Source: Fischerella sp. JS2 (GTDB lineage: Bacteria > Cyanobacteriota > Cyanobacteriia > Cyanobacteriales > Nostocaceae). From it: a stretch of DNA of 64,000 nt. Shown piece after piece: positions 37,227 to 46,045 of this stretch. The position numbers and the translations under genes were made by a program. Where the stretch lies: positions 434,001 to 498,000 of the forward strand of contig NZ_CP135918.1 in NCBI RefSeq assembly GCF_032393985.1, given 5' to 3'. The first letter of the stretch is position 1, and each line of letters begins with the position of its first letter. The notes below the pieces were generated by a model that saw only the letters and a program-made list of their open reading frames with translations, did not search any database and was not told the DNA's origin.

Positions 37227-37453
37227 ACCATCGCTATAGCATGGTAATTCAATGGTCAGACGAGGATGATTGCTACTTAGTACACTTACCCGAATTTCCT
37301 TGGCAGCAATTTCATACTCATGGCAAAACTTACGAAGAAGCTGCAAAACACGGACACGAAGTGATTGAGTCTTTAATTGAATGGTATCAAGAGCAGGGGA
37401 AGCCTTTACCAGAAGCAATTGTTTTACCTGAGAAACCCTTGAAAGTTGCATAA
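37223..37453 (+). CDS. hicB: HicB-like antitoxin
   Basis: This 76-residue protein has the HicB fold: YSMVIQWSDEDDCYLVHLPE, then HTHGKTYEEAAKHGHEVIES and LIEWYQEQGKPLPE. It is the short HicB form without an obvious C-terminal DNA-binding domain. Its ATG overlaps the hicA stop (ATGA) and is preceded by gaggagg within the hicA tail, a good ribosome-binding site. The pair forms a classic hicAB type II module. HicB would neutralise HicA if any is made; with hicA apparently missing its start, the antitoxin may be an orphan. Confidence 0.8.
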   Translation: MNHRYSMVIQWSDEDDCYLVHLPEFPWQQFHTHGKTYEEAAKHGHEVIESLIEWYQEQGKPLPEAIVLPEKPLKVA

Positions 37454-37483
37454 ACTTTGAGTATATCGATTAGAAAGCGATCG

Positions 37484-38347
37484 CTAACTACAAACTATTT
37501 TTTTGGGAATCACATTTCTGATGCCACCTTTAGCACCAAAAGTATCACCTTTGTAACGTGGAATAATATGAATACTGGCGTGCATCATATTTTGACCTGC
37601 ATCTCGATTGATGTTCATCCCTACATTAAACCCATCAGGTGTAAATTCTTGGCTGAGAATTTCTTGCACTTTATTAACCATTAGCCAACAAGCAGATTGC
37701 TCTTGAAAAGGTAGCTCAAAATAATTACTCACATGACGTTTAGGGATAACCAAAACATGACCTTTACTGACGGGATAGCCATCAAATATAGCATAAGCTG
37801 TTGCTGATTCTGTGAGTATCTTTAGGTGTTTATTCGGGTTACAAAATAAGCAATAATTAGAAGAATTTCTCTGGAAATTATAATGTCTATACTCGTAAAT
37901 TTCGTAAGATTCATCTAATGATATAGATTGAAAAGGAAGCTTAACAATACATTGATACGTAGGTTTTTTATGAACATAATGTTCGCGAAAGCCTTCTCTT
38001 TTTATATCCCTTCTCACTGCATAATAAGCTTTCCCTCCTGGTTTTAATAGATGCGATACTTCCATGAGAACATTTGCTTGTTCTTCAGGAAATAAAACAT
38101 TTAAAACATAAACACAAATTATAGTGTCAAATTTTGACTTTGGGTATTGGGGAAAATAATAAGGGTCATAACCTGTAATATCAAATCCTTTTTGTCGCAA
38201 TAATTTAACATCATTGCCAAAGCCACAACCAAAATCTAGGACTTTACCTTGAAGCAAATTTTTCTCTAATAAAAAACTTGTCGGAACTGATAGATAAACT
38301 CTTTCGATTGCTGTGAGGTGGCTAAATTGATTTGTTTGCTTTTTCAT
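37484..38347 (-). CDS. methyltransferase-HIT domain fusion protein
   Basis: This 287-residue protein has two domains. Residues about 30-125 form a class I SAM-dependent methyltransferase with loop GKVLDFGCGFGND, DPYYFP and VSHLLKPGGKAYYAV. Residues about 163-275 form a HIT-type domain starting at a possible zinc pair CLFC (166, 169), then AYAIFDGYPVSKGHVLVIPK and the triad region NMMHASIHIIPRYKGD. In the canonical His-x-His-x-His motif the middle, nucleophilic His is replaced by Ser258 (codon AGT), between His256 and His260. Nucleotide binding may remain, but normal HIT hydrolase or transferase chemistry is doubtful. The substrate is unknown. The gene has no operon partner. Confidence 0.85.
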   Translation of the reverse strand: MKKQTNQFSHLTAIERVYLSVPTSFLLEKNLLQGKVLDFGCGFGNDVKLLRQKGFDITGYDPYYFPQYPKSKFDTIICVYVLNVLFPEEQANVLMEVSHLLKPGGKAYYAVRRDIKREGFREHYVHKKPTYQCIVKLPFQSISLDESYEIYEYRHYNFQRNSSNYCLFCNPNKHLKILTESATAYAIFDGYPVSKGHVLVIPKRHVSNYFELPFQEQSACWLMVNKVQEILSQEFTPDGFNVGMNINRDAGQNMMHASIHIIPRYKGDTFGAKGGIRNVIPKKIVCS

Positions 38348-38452
38348 GAAAAAATAAAGCTTCTAAGAAGACTTGCAAGAAGCGATCGCTAATTATAACT
38401 ACGTGTTCTGATCAATTTTAGGAAGCGATCGCCCTCACGTCCACAAAAAACA

Positions 38453-38485
38453 AGATCCCCGACTTCTCTGAAAAGTCGGGGATCT
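38453..38485 (-). terminator. terminator of the GH13 gene
   Basis: agatccccgactt (38453-38465) pairs perfectly with aagtcggggatct (38473-38485). On the minus strand the hairpin is followed by ttgttttttg, a good intrinsic terminator 24 bp past the GH13 stop codon. The core matches the hairpin at 36825-36858. Confidence 0.75.
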
Positions 38486-38509
38486 GAGAGATTGACAGCA
38501 AGCAATATC

Positions 38510-40168
38510 CTAGTACCAAACAAACACTTTTGCTTCGTAAGGCCCAATATCAATCATGATGCCATCATCGCCAGCTTCAACATCATAATTTCCTGTCCAT
38601 TCGTGCCATGTACCACCGTTAGGGAAATTAGGCACATGATAGCCAGCAAGGAAGTTTTCTGAGAAATTAGCGACAACAACCACACGGGAACCTTCATCAT
38701 TCCAGCGACTATAAGCTAATACTTTTGCCTCTGGATTTTCGTGGATAAAGTCGATATTTTCTGTGTAAAGTGCATGATTTTCTTTACGCAGGTTAATTAA
38801 TCCTTTATAGTACTCAAATAAACCGCGATTCAAATCATGACCTAGTAGCGTCCAATCAATTTTTGCTGATTCTGGAGTCTTTGGTTTATACTCACCAAAC
38901 TCTTCACCCATCCAAACTAAGGGTACACCAACAGCAGTCATTAAAATCGCCACACCTAGTTTGATTCTTCTGAAAGCTTCCTCATCAAAAATGTTGCGAT
39001 CGCCTAAATCAACCATCAAATGATTATGGTCATGATTTGTGACGTAATTGACAACATTTGTAGCACCCATGAAGCCTTGACGTTTACAGTCAATGACATC
39101 TTTGAGTCGTTCTATATCAAATGTTTCACCACAGATATGTTCTTTAATACAGTGATAGAAACTATCATGCCAGCAACCATCCATCGGTCCATCAACATTA
39201 GTGATGCTGGGAGTTTCAGGAATGTGTTCAGCAACATTATAAAAAGGTTTTGCACCAGCAGTTTTTTTCGCTTCTTGTACAATCCAGTGCATGAAGTCAT
39301 AATTCGCAATTTGCCGTGCTGCATCGTAGCGAATACCATCAATATGATATTCTTCAATCCAGAAACGGACTGTATCACCAATAAATCTCCGAGCTGGGTA
39401 AGTCTCTAAATTTTCATCATAGAATTCGTAATTAAACTCAGGGCCCCAACTATTATCAGGGTCACGTGGAGAATGATGATACCAATAATCATGGTCAATT
39501 TGAGTTAATGGACTTGATGCTTCTGAGTGATTATAAATCCCGTCCATAATGACGCGAATTCCTCTACCGTGGCACTCATCAATCAGATTTTTTAACCCAG
39601 CTGTAGAACCATAGCTTGATTCTGGGGCAAAAAAATAGCGGGGGTTGTATCCCCAGCTATGATCACCTGGATACTCTTTAACAGGCATTAACTCAATAGC
39701 ATTAATACCCAATTCACAGAGATAATCTAATTTTTCAACTACATGCTTATACTTACCGCGTGCATAAGGATCATCTTCACCACCGGAAAAGTCCCCGACA
39801 TGCAATTCGTAAATCACTAATTCATGGTCAGCAGGTAAAGGCTTATCGTCATGCTGCCAAACATAAGTATCAACTATTCTTTGTCCATCTTTGATACGTA
39901 CGATACCATTATCTTGACCACTTAATTCATCTATATCTACAGCATATGGATCTGTAACATCAACCCATTGGTCTTCTTCAAAAAACCAAGATTTTGACTG
40001 TACACGGAATTTATATTGGTAATCTCCATCTTCTAATTCAACTGTTGTACGGAAATAACCATCATCACCTTTTTCCATTGGAATCTCTTGCCAATCACAA
40101 AAAGAACCAATTAAAGCTGCTGCTTTGTTATAAGGTGCAAATAGATTAAATTCGATTGGCTTCGCCAT
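38510..40168 (-). CDS. GH13 alpha-amylase-family enzyme with N-terminal CBM48-like domain
   Basis: This 552-residue cytoplasmic alpha-glucan enzyme has an N-terminal CBM48-like beta domain (about 5-95: FAPYNKAAALIGSFCDWQEI, DGDYQYKFRV). The catalytic (beta/alpha)8 barrel shows VIMDGIYNHS, GIRYDAARQIANYD (nucleophile Asp282), NVAEHIPETP (acid/base Glu314) and NYVTNHDHNH (Asp380). The C-terminal beta domain ends in GPYEAKVFVWY. The domain order resembles branching or debranching-type GH13 members acting on glycogen, but the length is shorter than GlgB, so I call only the family. The gene is monocistronic with its own terminator. Confidence 0.88.
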   Translation of the reverse strand: MAKPIEFNLFAPYNKAAALIGSFCDWQEIPMEKGDDGYFRTTVELEDGDYQYKFRVQSKSWFFEEDQWVDVTDPYAVDIDELSGQDNGIVRIKDGQRIVDTYVWQHDDKPLPADHELVIYELHVGDFSGGEDDPYARGKYKHVVEKLDYLCELGINAIELMPVKEYPGDHSWGYNPRYFFAPESSYGSTAGLKNLIDECHGRGIRVIMDGIYNHSEASSPLTQIDHDYWYHHSPRDPDNSWGPEFNYEFYDENLETYPARRFIGDTVRFWIEEYHIDGIRYDAARQIANYDFMHWIVQEAKKTAGAKPFYNVAEHIPETPSITNVDGPMDGCWHDSFYHCIKEHICGETFDIERLKDVIDCKRQGFMGATNVVNYVTNHDHNHLMVDLGDRNIFDEEAFRRIKLGVAILMTAVGVPLVWMGEEFGEYKPKTPESAKIDWTLLGHDLNRGLFEYYKGLINLRKENHALYTENIDFIHENPEAKVLAYSRWNDEGSRVVVVANFSENFLAGYHVPNFPNGGTWHEWTGNYDVEAGDDGIMIDIGPYEAKVFVWY

Positions 40169-40571
40169 AATTTTTCAGTTTATTTTGATTAGTGAATCCT
40201 GGCATAAGTATTCTCTGATTTTCAAAAAAAATAGCCAATCTTTCCCTAGAAATAAATAAACAGTAATTACCTCTATCTTCAGAAATAAATATTTAAAAAA
40301 TAACCAAAATTAATTATAAATAATTACTAATATCTCACCGTTAATGGTTAGTAGTTAGTAGAGACGCGATTAATCGCGTCTGTACATTAGTTGTTAGTGG
40401 TTGGTTATTCTCCCCACACTCCCCACACTCCCAGACGCGATGAATCGCGTCTCTACATTACTCCCCACCCCATCTCCCCAATTCGCTCCAACAGCCTAAA
40501 ATTAAATAGACTTGCACTGATTGCTTGGTCAGTTTAAGAATATATAGGGCTATGCACGCGGGGAAACTAAC
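40169..40571. repeat. 403-bp divergent gap with two AGACGCGA palindromes
   Basis: The gap holds the promoters of GH13 (minus) and lpdA (plus) and repeat DNA: gttagtagttag runs, a perfect 20-bp palindrome at 40362-40381 (half-site agacgcgatt), an agacgcga-tgaa-tcgcgtct hairpin at 40433-40452, and cactcccca repeats. Specific promoter boxes are not assignable. Confidence 0.75.
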
Positions 40572-42002
40572 GTGAGTCAAGGATTTGATTATGATTTAGT
40601 GATTATCGGCGCTGGAGTGGGCGGACATGGAGCTGCCTTGCACGCCGTTAGCTGTGGTTTGAAGACAGCAATCATTGAAGCGGCTGATATGGGGGGAACC
40701 TGTGTCAACCGAGGCTGCATTCCTTCTAAGGCATTGCTAGCAGCCTCTGGACGCGTACGGGAACTCAGAGACGCCCATCATTTGAAAACGTTGGGAATTC
40801 AAGTCGCAGGTGTAAAATTTGAGCGGCAAGCGATCGCCGACCACGCTAACAATCTTGTCGCGAAAATTCAAGGAGACCTAACCAACAGCCTCAAGCGTTT
40901 AGGGGTTGATATTATTCGGGGTTGGGGCAAAATCGTCGGCACTCAAAAAGTGAGTATAGTAACAGACAGTGGTGAAAAAACAATCACCGCCAAAGATATT
41001 ATTCTTTCTCCTGGTTCAGTTCCCTTTGTCCCTCCTGGTATTGAAGTAGACGGCAAAACAGTCTTTACCAGTGACCAAGGGGTAAAATTAGAATCATTAC
41101 CAAATTGGGTCGCAATTATTGGTAGTGGTTACATTGGTTTGGAATTTTCTGATGTTTACTCGGCTTTGGGTTGCGAAATCACTATGATCGAGGCACTCGA
41201 TCAACTAATGCCTGGATTTGATCGTGATATTGCCAAACTTGCCGAACGGGTGCTAATCACTCCCCGCGATATTGAAACTTATGTAGGAATATACGCCAAA
41301 AGAGTCATCCCGGGTTCCCCAGTGGTAATAGAATTAGCCGACTTCAAAACCAAAGAAGATGTAGACGTGCTAGAAGTCGATGCTTGTTTAGTGGCAACCG
41401 GGCGCATTCCAGCTACCCAAAACCTCGGTTTAGAATCAGTAGGTGTAGAATTAGACCGCAGGAATTTTATTCCCGTCAATGACACTATGGCTGTGTTAAG
41501 TGGGGGTGAACCTGTGCCACATTTGTGGGCAATTGGCGATGCCACTGGCAAAATGATGCTAGCCCATGCTGCCTCTGCTCAGGGTATTGTGGCAGTAGAA
41601 AATATCTGTGGTAAATACAAAGAAGTAGACTACCTTAGTATCCCCGCAGCCGCCTTTACTCACCCAGAAGTCAGCTATGTCGGGATGACCGAATTACAAG
41701 CCAAGGAAAAAGCCACAAACGAAGGTTTTGAAATCGCAGTGGCAAAGAGTTACTTCAAAGGTAATTCCAAAGCCTTGGCAGAAGGCGAAGCCGATGGTAT
41801 GGCAAAAGTAATTTATCGTAAAGACACCGGTGAAGTTTTAGGAGTCCATATTTTTGGAATGCACGCCTCCGACCTCATCCACGAAGCTTCAGCCGCGATC
41901 GCCAATCGTCAGTCTGTCCACACCCTCGCCCATTTGGTTCACGCCCACCCCACACTCTCAGAAGTGCTAGACGAAGCTTATAAACGCGCAGCCGCCCTCT
42001 AA
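40572..42002 (+). CDS. lpdA: dihydrolipoyl dehydrogenase (E3)
   Basis: This 476-residue FAD flavoenzyme reoxidises dihydrolipoyl groups of the pyruvate dehydrogenase complex and the glycine cleavage system. The FAD fold is [20 protein letters not shown], the redox-active disulfide [20 protein letters not shown], the NAD site [20 protein letters not shown], a second FAD stretch [19 protein letters not shown], and the C-terminal catalytic His-Glu pair in [16 protein letters not shown]. The start is a GTG at 40572. trpC follows 73 bp downstream on the same strand, but the gap is filled with aatgatgaat repeats able to form a dyad, so co-transcription is uncertain. Confidence 0.95.
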   Translation: MSQGFDYDLVIIGAGVGGHGAALHAVSCGLKTAIIEAADMGGTCVNRGCIPSKALLAASGRVRELRDAHHLKTLGIQVAGVKFERQAIADHANNLVAKIQGDLTNSLKRLGVDIIRGWGKIVGTQKVSIVTDSGEKTITAKDIILSPGSVPFVPPGIEVDGKTVFTSDQGVKLESLPNWVAIIGSGYIGLEFSDVYSALGCEITMIEALDQLMPGFDRDIAKLAERVLITPRDIETYVGIYAKRVIPGSPVVIELADFKTKEDVDVLEVDACLVATGRIPATQNLGLESVGVELDRRNFIPVNDTMAVLSGGEPVPHLWAIGDATGKMMLAHAASAQGIVAVENICGKYKEVDYLSIPAAAFTHPEVSYVGMTELQAKEKATNEGFEIAVAKSYFKGNSKALAEGEADGMAKVIYRKDTGEVLGVHIFGMHASDLIHEASAAIANRQSVHTLAHLVHAHPTLSEVLDEAYKRAAAL

Positions 42003-42075
42003 ATGCTGAATGATGAATGATGAATTATAAAACCTTCATCACTCATCATTCATAATTCATAATTCATAATTTCCC

Positions 42076-42963
42076 ATGCAAATCCGTCGCCGTCCACCCA
42101 ATCCAACTGTTGCAGTGTCTAATTTAAGATATCAAGTTGCCACTCCTGAGGCTGAACCAAGAAACATCCTCGAAAAAATTGTTTGGCAAAAAGAAGAAGA
42201 AGTAGACCAAATGCGGGAAAAGCAACCCTTACAAGAGTTGCAAAAGCAAGCTTTAACTGCACCTCCAACCCGTGATTTTGTAGCGGCGCTGCGAGACGCA
42301 AAGACTAAACCAGCTTTAATTGCTGAAGTCAAAAAAGCTTCTCCTAGCAAAGGTTTGATCAGAGAAGATTTTGATCCTGTGGCGATCGCTTTGCAATATC
42401 AACAAGGTGGCGCTAGTTGTATTTCTGTGTTAACGGATGAAAAATTCTTTCAAGGCAGCTTTGATAATTTAGCTAAAATCCGCACTGCTGTCGATTTACC
42501 TTTGCTGTGTAAAGAATTTATTATCTATCCCTATCAAATGTATCTAGCCCGCGTTCTTGGTGCAGATGCGATTCTGCTCATTGCAGCTATTCTCAGCGAT
42601 CAGGATTTACAATACTTTGTCAAGATTGCCAATGCTCTCAAAATGGCAGCATTAATTGAAGTCCATACTTTAGCAGAACTTGACCGTGTGTTAGCTATAG
42701 ATGGTGTTTCTTTAGTAGGTATTAATAACCGTAACCTCGAAGATTTTTCTGTTGATTTACAAACCACTTGTGAGCTTTTATCAGCAAGAGGTAAAAATTT
42801 GCAGGAACGGAACATTCTTGTTGTAAGTGAGTCAGGATTACATACACCTAATGACTTGAATGTAGTAGAAAAAGCAGGCGCTTCTGCTGTTCTTATTGGT
42901 GAATCATTAGTTAAACAACCAGATCCAAAATTAGCGATCGCTAATCTTTTCACCAAATATTGA
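42076..42963 (+). CDS. trpC: indole-3-glycerol phosphate synthase
   Basis: This 295-residue TIM-barrel enzyme catalyses ring closure of carboxyphenylaminodeoxyribulose phosphate in tryptophan synthesis. Motifs are [20 protein letters not shown] (catalytic Lys and phosphate loop), [69 protein letters not shown] and [13 protein letters not shown] with LIGESLV. An N-terminal extension of about 30 residues ([20 protein letters not shown]) before the common start is typical of cyanobacterial TrpC. No other trp gene is nearby, consistent with the scattered trp genes of cyanobacteria. Confidence 0.96.
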   Translation: MQIRRRPPNPTVAVSNLRYQVATPEAEPRNILEKIVWQKEEEVDQMREKQPLQELQKQALTAPPTRDFVAALRDAKTKPALIAEVKKASPSKGLIREDFDPVAIALQYQQGGASCISVLTDEKFFQGSFDNLAKIRTAVDLPLLCKEFIIYPYQMYLARVLGADAILLIAAILSDQDLQYFVKIANALKMAALIEVHTLAELDRVLAIDGVSLVGINNRNLEDFSVDLQTTCELLSARGKNLQERNILVVSESGLHTPNDLNVVEKAGASAVLIGESLVKQPDPKLAIANLFTKY

Positions 42964-43126
42964 TTACTTGAGTCAAGCCAGTATTCAAGCAAATATTTAT
43001 TGTTTATGTAGGTGGACATAATTAAGCGTAAAATGCTTCTGCCCAAAATTAGATAGGTTCAGTCTTTCTCCTTCTGCCTTCTACTTATACCAATTCAATT
43101 AATGATTGCAACACATCCTTGGATAA

Positions 43127-43146
43127 AGACGCGATGAATCGCGTCT
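43127..43146. repeat. AGACGCGA hairpin
   Basis: The arms agacgcga and tcgcgtct enclose tgaa. This is one of nine members of this family in the window and sits in the trpC-43262 gap. Confidence 0.85.
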
Positions 43147-43261
43147 CTACAAGATGGCCTATCTGTCGCATTCTTTTGGCAAATTGGTATTATGTAACAA
43201 TTCGCTGATTAACAGACAGTCTTGGATTTGAAATCAAAAGATCAAATAAAAAATAAACTTC

Positions 43262-43513
43262 ATGGAGCAAATTCCTCTGCCTTCACCCATCCACTACGAA
43301 CTCATACTGCAATTACTAGAAAGACAAACAATGTTAGCAGTAAGTAATAATCCAGAACTGCGAAATCAAGTCAATCAGCTAATTATTACTCTCCGCAAAG
43401 CTGCTGTTCAACAAAAGCATCTAGAAGAAATTTGTCAAGGTTCATCAATGACTGTTGATCACCGTTGGTCACTTAATCATCTGAGTAGCGAACACGTATC
43501 TTCAGTTGAATAA
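43262..43513 (+). CDS. small conserved cyanobacterial protein (possibly DUF5340)
   Basis: This 83-residue soluble, mostly helical protein begins MEQIPLPSPIHYELILQLLE and continues RQTMLAVSNNPELRNQVNQL and IITLRKAAVQQKHLEEICQ. It resembles a short cyanobacteria-specific family that I believe is DUF5340, but I am not certain of the number. No function is known. The last 20 residues (MTVDHRWSLNHLSSEHVSSV) look less conserved. It converges on the exporter adaptor gene at 43618. Confidence 0.65.
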   Translation: MEQIPLPSPIHYELILQLLERQTMLAVSNNPELRNQVNQLIITLRKAAVQQKHLEEICQGSSMTVDHRWSLNHLSSEHVSSVE

Positions 43514-43617
43514 GTAAAAGCAACAAAGACTGTGTATGGTAGGGGGTGAACCCCCACCAACGCAAACTTCACCAAGTTGTACCAACTCTGTGTAAGCTGA
43601 ATTAGTACAACTCCAGA

Positions 43618-45816
43618 CTAACGAGTATATTTTAGGCTCTCTATCTTGCCTAAGAATTTTTCTGTGAAAATACTCATTACAGTCCGTTTACGGACATTAA
43701 TATTAGCGTTCAAAGACATACCAGATTGGAGAGGGATTTCTTTGCCGTTAACATTAATCGATTGTTTTGATAAGCGAATTTCAGCCGGAAAACGGTAGTA
43801 GGGAGTGTTTTGATCAGGTGGTAAAGCATCAGAACCAATCCGAACTACCTCGCCTCGAATATCACTAAATTCTGTGTAGGGGAAAGAATCAATTCGCACA
43901 TCAACAGGCATTCCATTTTTGACAAAGCCAATATCATTGTTGGTGATAAAAACTTGAGCAACAAGATTTTCTGGCGGCACGATTTTGAGAATAGATTCGC
44001 TGGTATTGTAGACGTAACCAGAACTACGAGGCTTAAGGTCAAAAACAATTCCACTAGTTGTGGCCCGGATTTCTTGATATTTTAAGGTCGAAAAAATTTC
44101 GCTAATTTCGCCATCAATTTCTTGGATACGTTTTTTATTTTCGACCATCACTTTGGTAAGTTGACTATCTATTTCAGCAATGCGCTTGTCGTTCTCAGCA
44201 ATTTTACTGAGTAAGTCTTCTTTAGATAGAGCGATCGCATTTTCTAATTTCTTTTGTGATTGTGCGATCGCCAGCCGCAGGCGTTGTTCTTCTTGCACAA
44301 GCCGATTCACTTCGGCTTTGCTAGCGTCTGCTGTTTGGCGCTTTTCTAGATAAGGTAAACGAGCAAAGGCTCCTTTTTTCACCAACATGTCTAAATTATC
44401 GGCAATTTCCAAATTTGTTGCCAGGCTACCCCTCGCACTTGTTAATTGGACTTGCACTTGATTTAACTGCTTGGATAATTGTTCTACATCTAGCCGTGCT
44501 GTGGCAATGCGCGAGTCTCTTTCTGTTTGTCTGTTAATCAAACGTTCTCGCAAGTCTGGATCAAGGTTACGTATTGCTGTCTCACCAAGCAATTCTGCAC
44601 GATAAAGTTCATTTTCCCGTACCAAAGCAACACGGTTCTCTGTGAGTGATGCTAACTCTGGTGATATCTGGAACTCTCTTTTAGTAGAATTAGCTGTGGA
44701 AGTTCGCATCTGAGTACGGTAAAAATTATTTTCTCGTACTAGGCTGACTCGAACTTCTTGCAGTGAGCGTAATTTTGCTTGGGCAACTGTAGGGTCAAAG
44801 CTAACCAATAGATCGCCTTTTTCGACTCGTTGTCCTTCCTGAACATGAATCTTGTTGATCACTCCCCCCACTGGCGCTTGAATTTCTTTCACTAAACCTT
44901 TGGGTTCGAGTTTTCCTTGCACAGGAACAGATTCGTCAATTTTGGCAGTAGAAGCCCAAACCACTGCAAAACTCGTCACACCGACAATGCTCCAAACAAT
45001 AGCATGTGACCAGACACGGGATTGTTTTAAAATGACTGGCTGATCAAAGTCGTTTGTCTCAGCAGGTGTATCACGAGGTATAGTAATTCCCGAACTGAAA
45101 ATTGCTGTACTTCCTTGCAACAGCAATTGCCATTGACGTTGGGTTTTTGGCAGACGCTTCCAAATAAATACTAATCCCCCAGCTGTCAGCAAAAACATGA
45201 AACCACCCAAAGGCAAGAAAATAGATGTTTGACTTGGGGCAGCTTCTAAGTAATTTACATGGTAATTGTTGTTTTGATTTGAGTTTTGACTGGTGTTTTG
45301 GCGATCGCTCTGATCTACAAAATTATCTTCTTGACTTGCGCTTGAATTTATGCTATCTTGACTGCTCTGAGCTACAAAACTATCTCTAGGGTCAGTTTTA
45401 GTAGTTGTAACCTTGGGCGGGGATGGTTGGAGGGAGTGCCAAGTTGCAGCATCAACTACACCTTCAGCAGAGTCTAATACTTTCTCTTTCTGAAATTCAA
45501 TAACTGCTGCTTGAGTAAGTACACCGAATTTACCATCAATTGCACCGTGATAATGTCCCAATTTTTGCAGCTGAGTTTGCAGTTGGGAAACAGCTGTGCC
45601 TTGACTACCAAATTTCAATCTCGGTTGTTGTGATGATGAGAAACTTACCTTAGTGGCTTCCGGTTCAGTCACACAGGTATGCAAATCTGGGTTTAATTGA
45701 GTTGTTGTTTCATCAACCAGAATTTGCTCGCAATGATTAGCGGGTGTTTCAGGGGTGTTGAGTGACGTTTCTGAACAGTTTGTACAAGCTAGCAGCAATA
45801 AAGATGGATCAAGCAT
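43618..45816 (-). CDS. type I secretion adaptor (HlyD family) with N-terminal peptidoglycan-binding domain
   Basis: This 732-residue protein has a PG_binding_1 domain at about 67-130 (LKFGSQGTAVSQLQTQLQKL, GAIDGKFGVLTQAAVIEFQ), then a Gln/Asn/Ser-rich linker. A first membrane segment lies near 200-219 and a second near 271-291. A canonical HlyD periplasmic part follows (VQGKLEPKGLVKEIQAPVGG, long coiled coil about 350-590, VFDLKPRSSGYVYNTSESIL). The topology implied is an outside N-terminus, cytoplasmic loop and outside C-terminus. Family knowledge: HlyD bridges the ABC exporter to TolC. The added wall-binding domain is unusual. The gene follows the ABC exporter gene (230-bp gap) on the same strand. 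Confidence 0.9.
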   Translation of the reverse strand: MLDPSLLLLACTNCSETSLNTPETPANHCEQILVDETTTQLNPDLHTCVTEPEATKVSFSSSQQPRLKFGSQGTAVSQLQTQLQKLGHYHGAIDGKFGVLTQAAVIEFQKEKVLDSAEGVVDAATWHSLQPSPPKVTTTKTDPRDSFVAQSSQDSINSSASQEDNFVDQSDRQNTSQNSNQNNNYHVNYLEAAPSQTSIFLPLGGFMFLLTAGGLVFIWKRLPKTQRQWQLLLQGSTAIFSSGITIPRDTPAETNDFDQPVILKQSRVWSHAIVWSIVGVTSFAVVWASTAKIDESVPVQGKLEPKGLVKEIQAPVGGVINKIHVQEGQRVEKGDLLVSFDPTVAQAKLRSLQEVRVSLVRENNFYRTQMRTSTANSTKREFQISPELASLTENRVALVRENELYRAELLGETAIRNLDPDLRERLINRQTERDSRIATARLDVEQLSKQLNQVQVQLTSARGSLATNLEIADNLDMLVKKGAFARLPYLEKRQTADASKAEVNRLVQEEQRLRLAIAQSQKKLENAIALSKEDLLSKIAENDKRIAEIDSQLTKVMVENKKRIQEIDGEISEIFSTLKYQEIRATTSGIVFDLKPRSSGYVYNTSESILKIVPPENLVAQVFITNNDIGFVKNGMPVDVRIDSFPYTEFSDIRGEVVRIGSDALPPDQNTPYYRFPAEIRLSKQSINVNGKEIPLQSGMSLNANINVRKRTVMSIFTEKFLGKIESLKYTR

Positions 45817-46045
45817 GGTTTTTTTCTATGTAGAGGAGGTGTAGGAAGTGGGAGTGGGGATTAGGGGCAGTGGGGACACGGGGGACAAGGAGGACAAGGG
45901 AAGGGGGATGGGGAGGTGTAGGGAGTGTGGGGAGTGTGAGTAATAACCAACTATTAACTACTAATGTACAGACGCAATTAATCGCGTCTCTACTAACCAC
46001 TAACAAATGACAATTGACCATTGACCATTGACCATTGACAATTGA

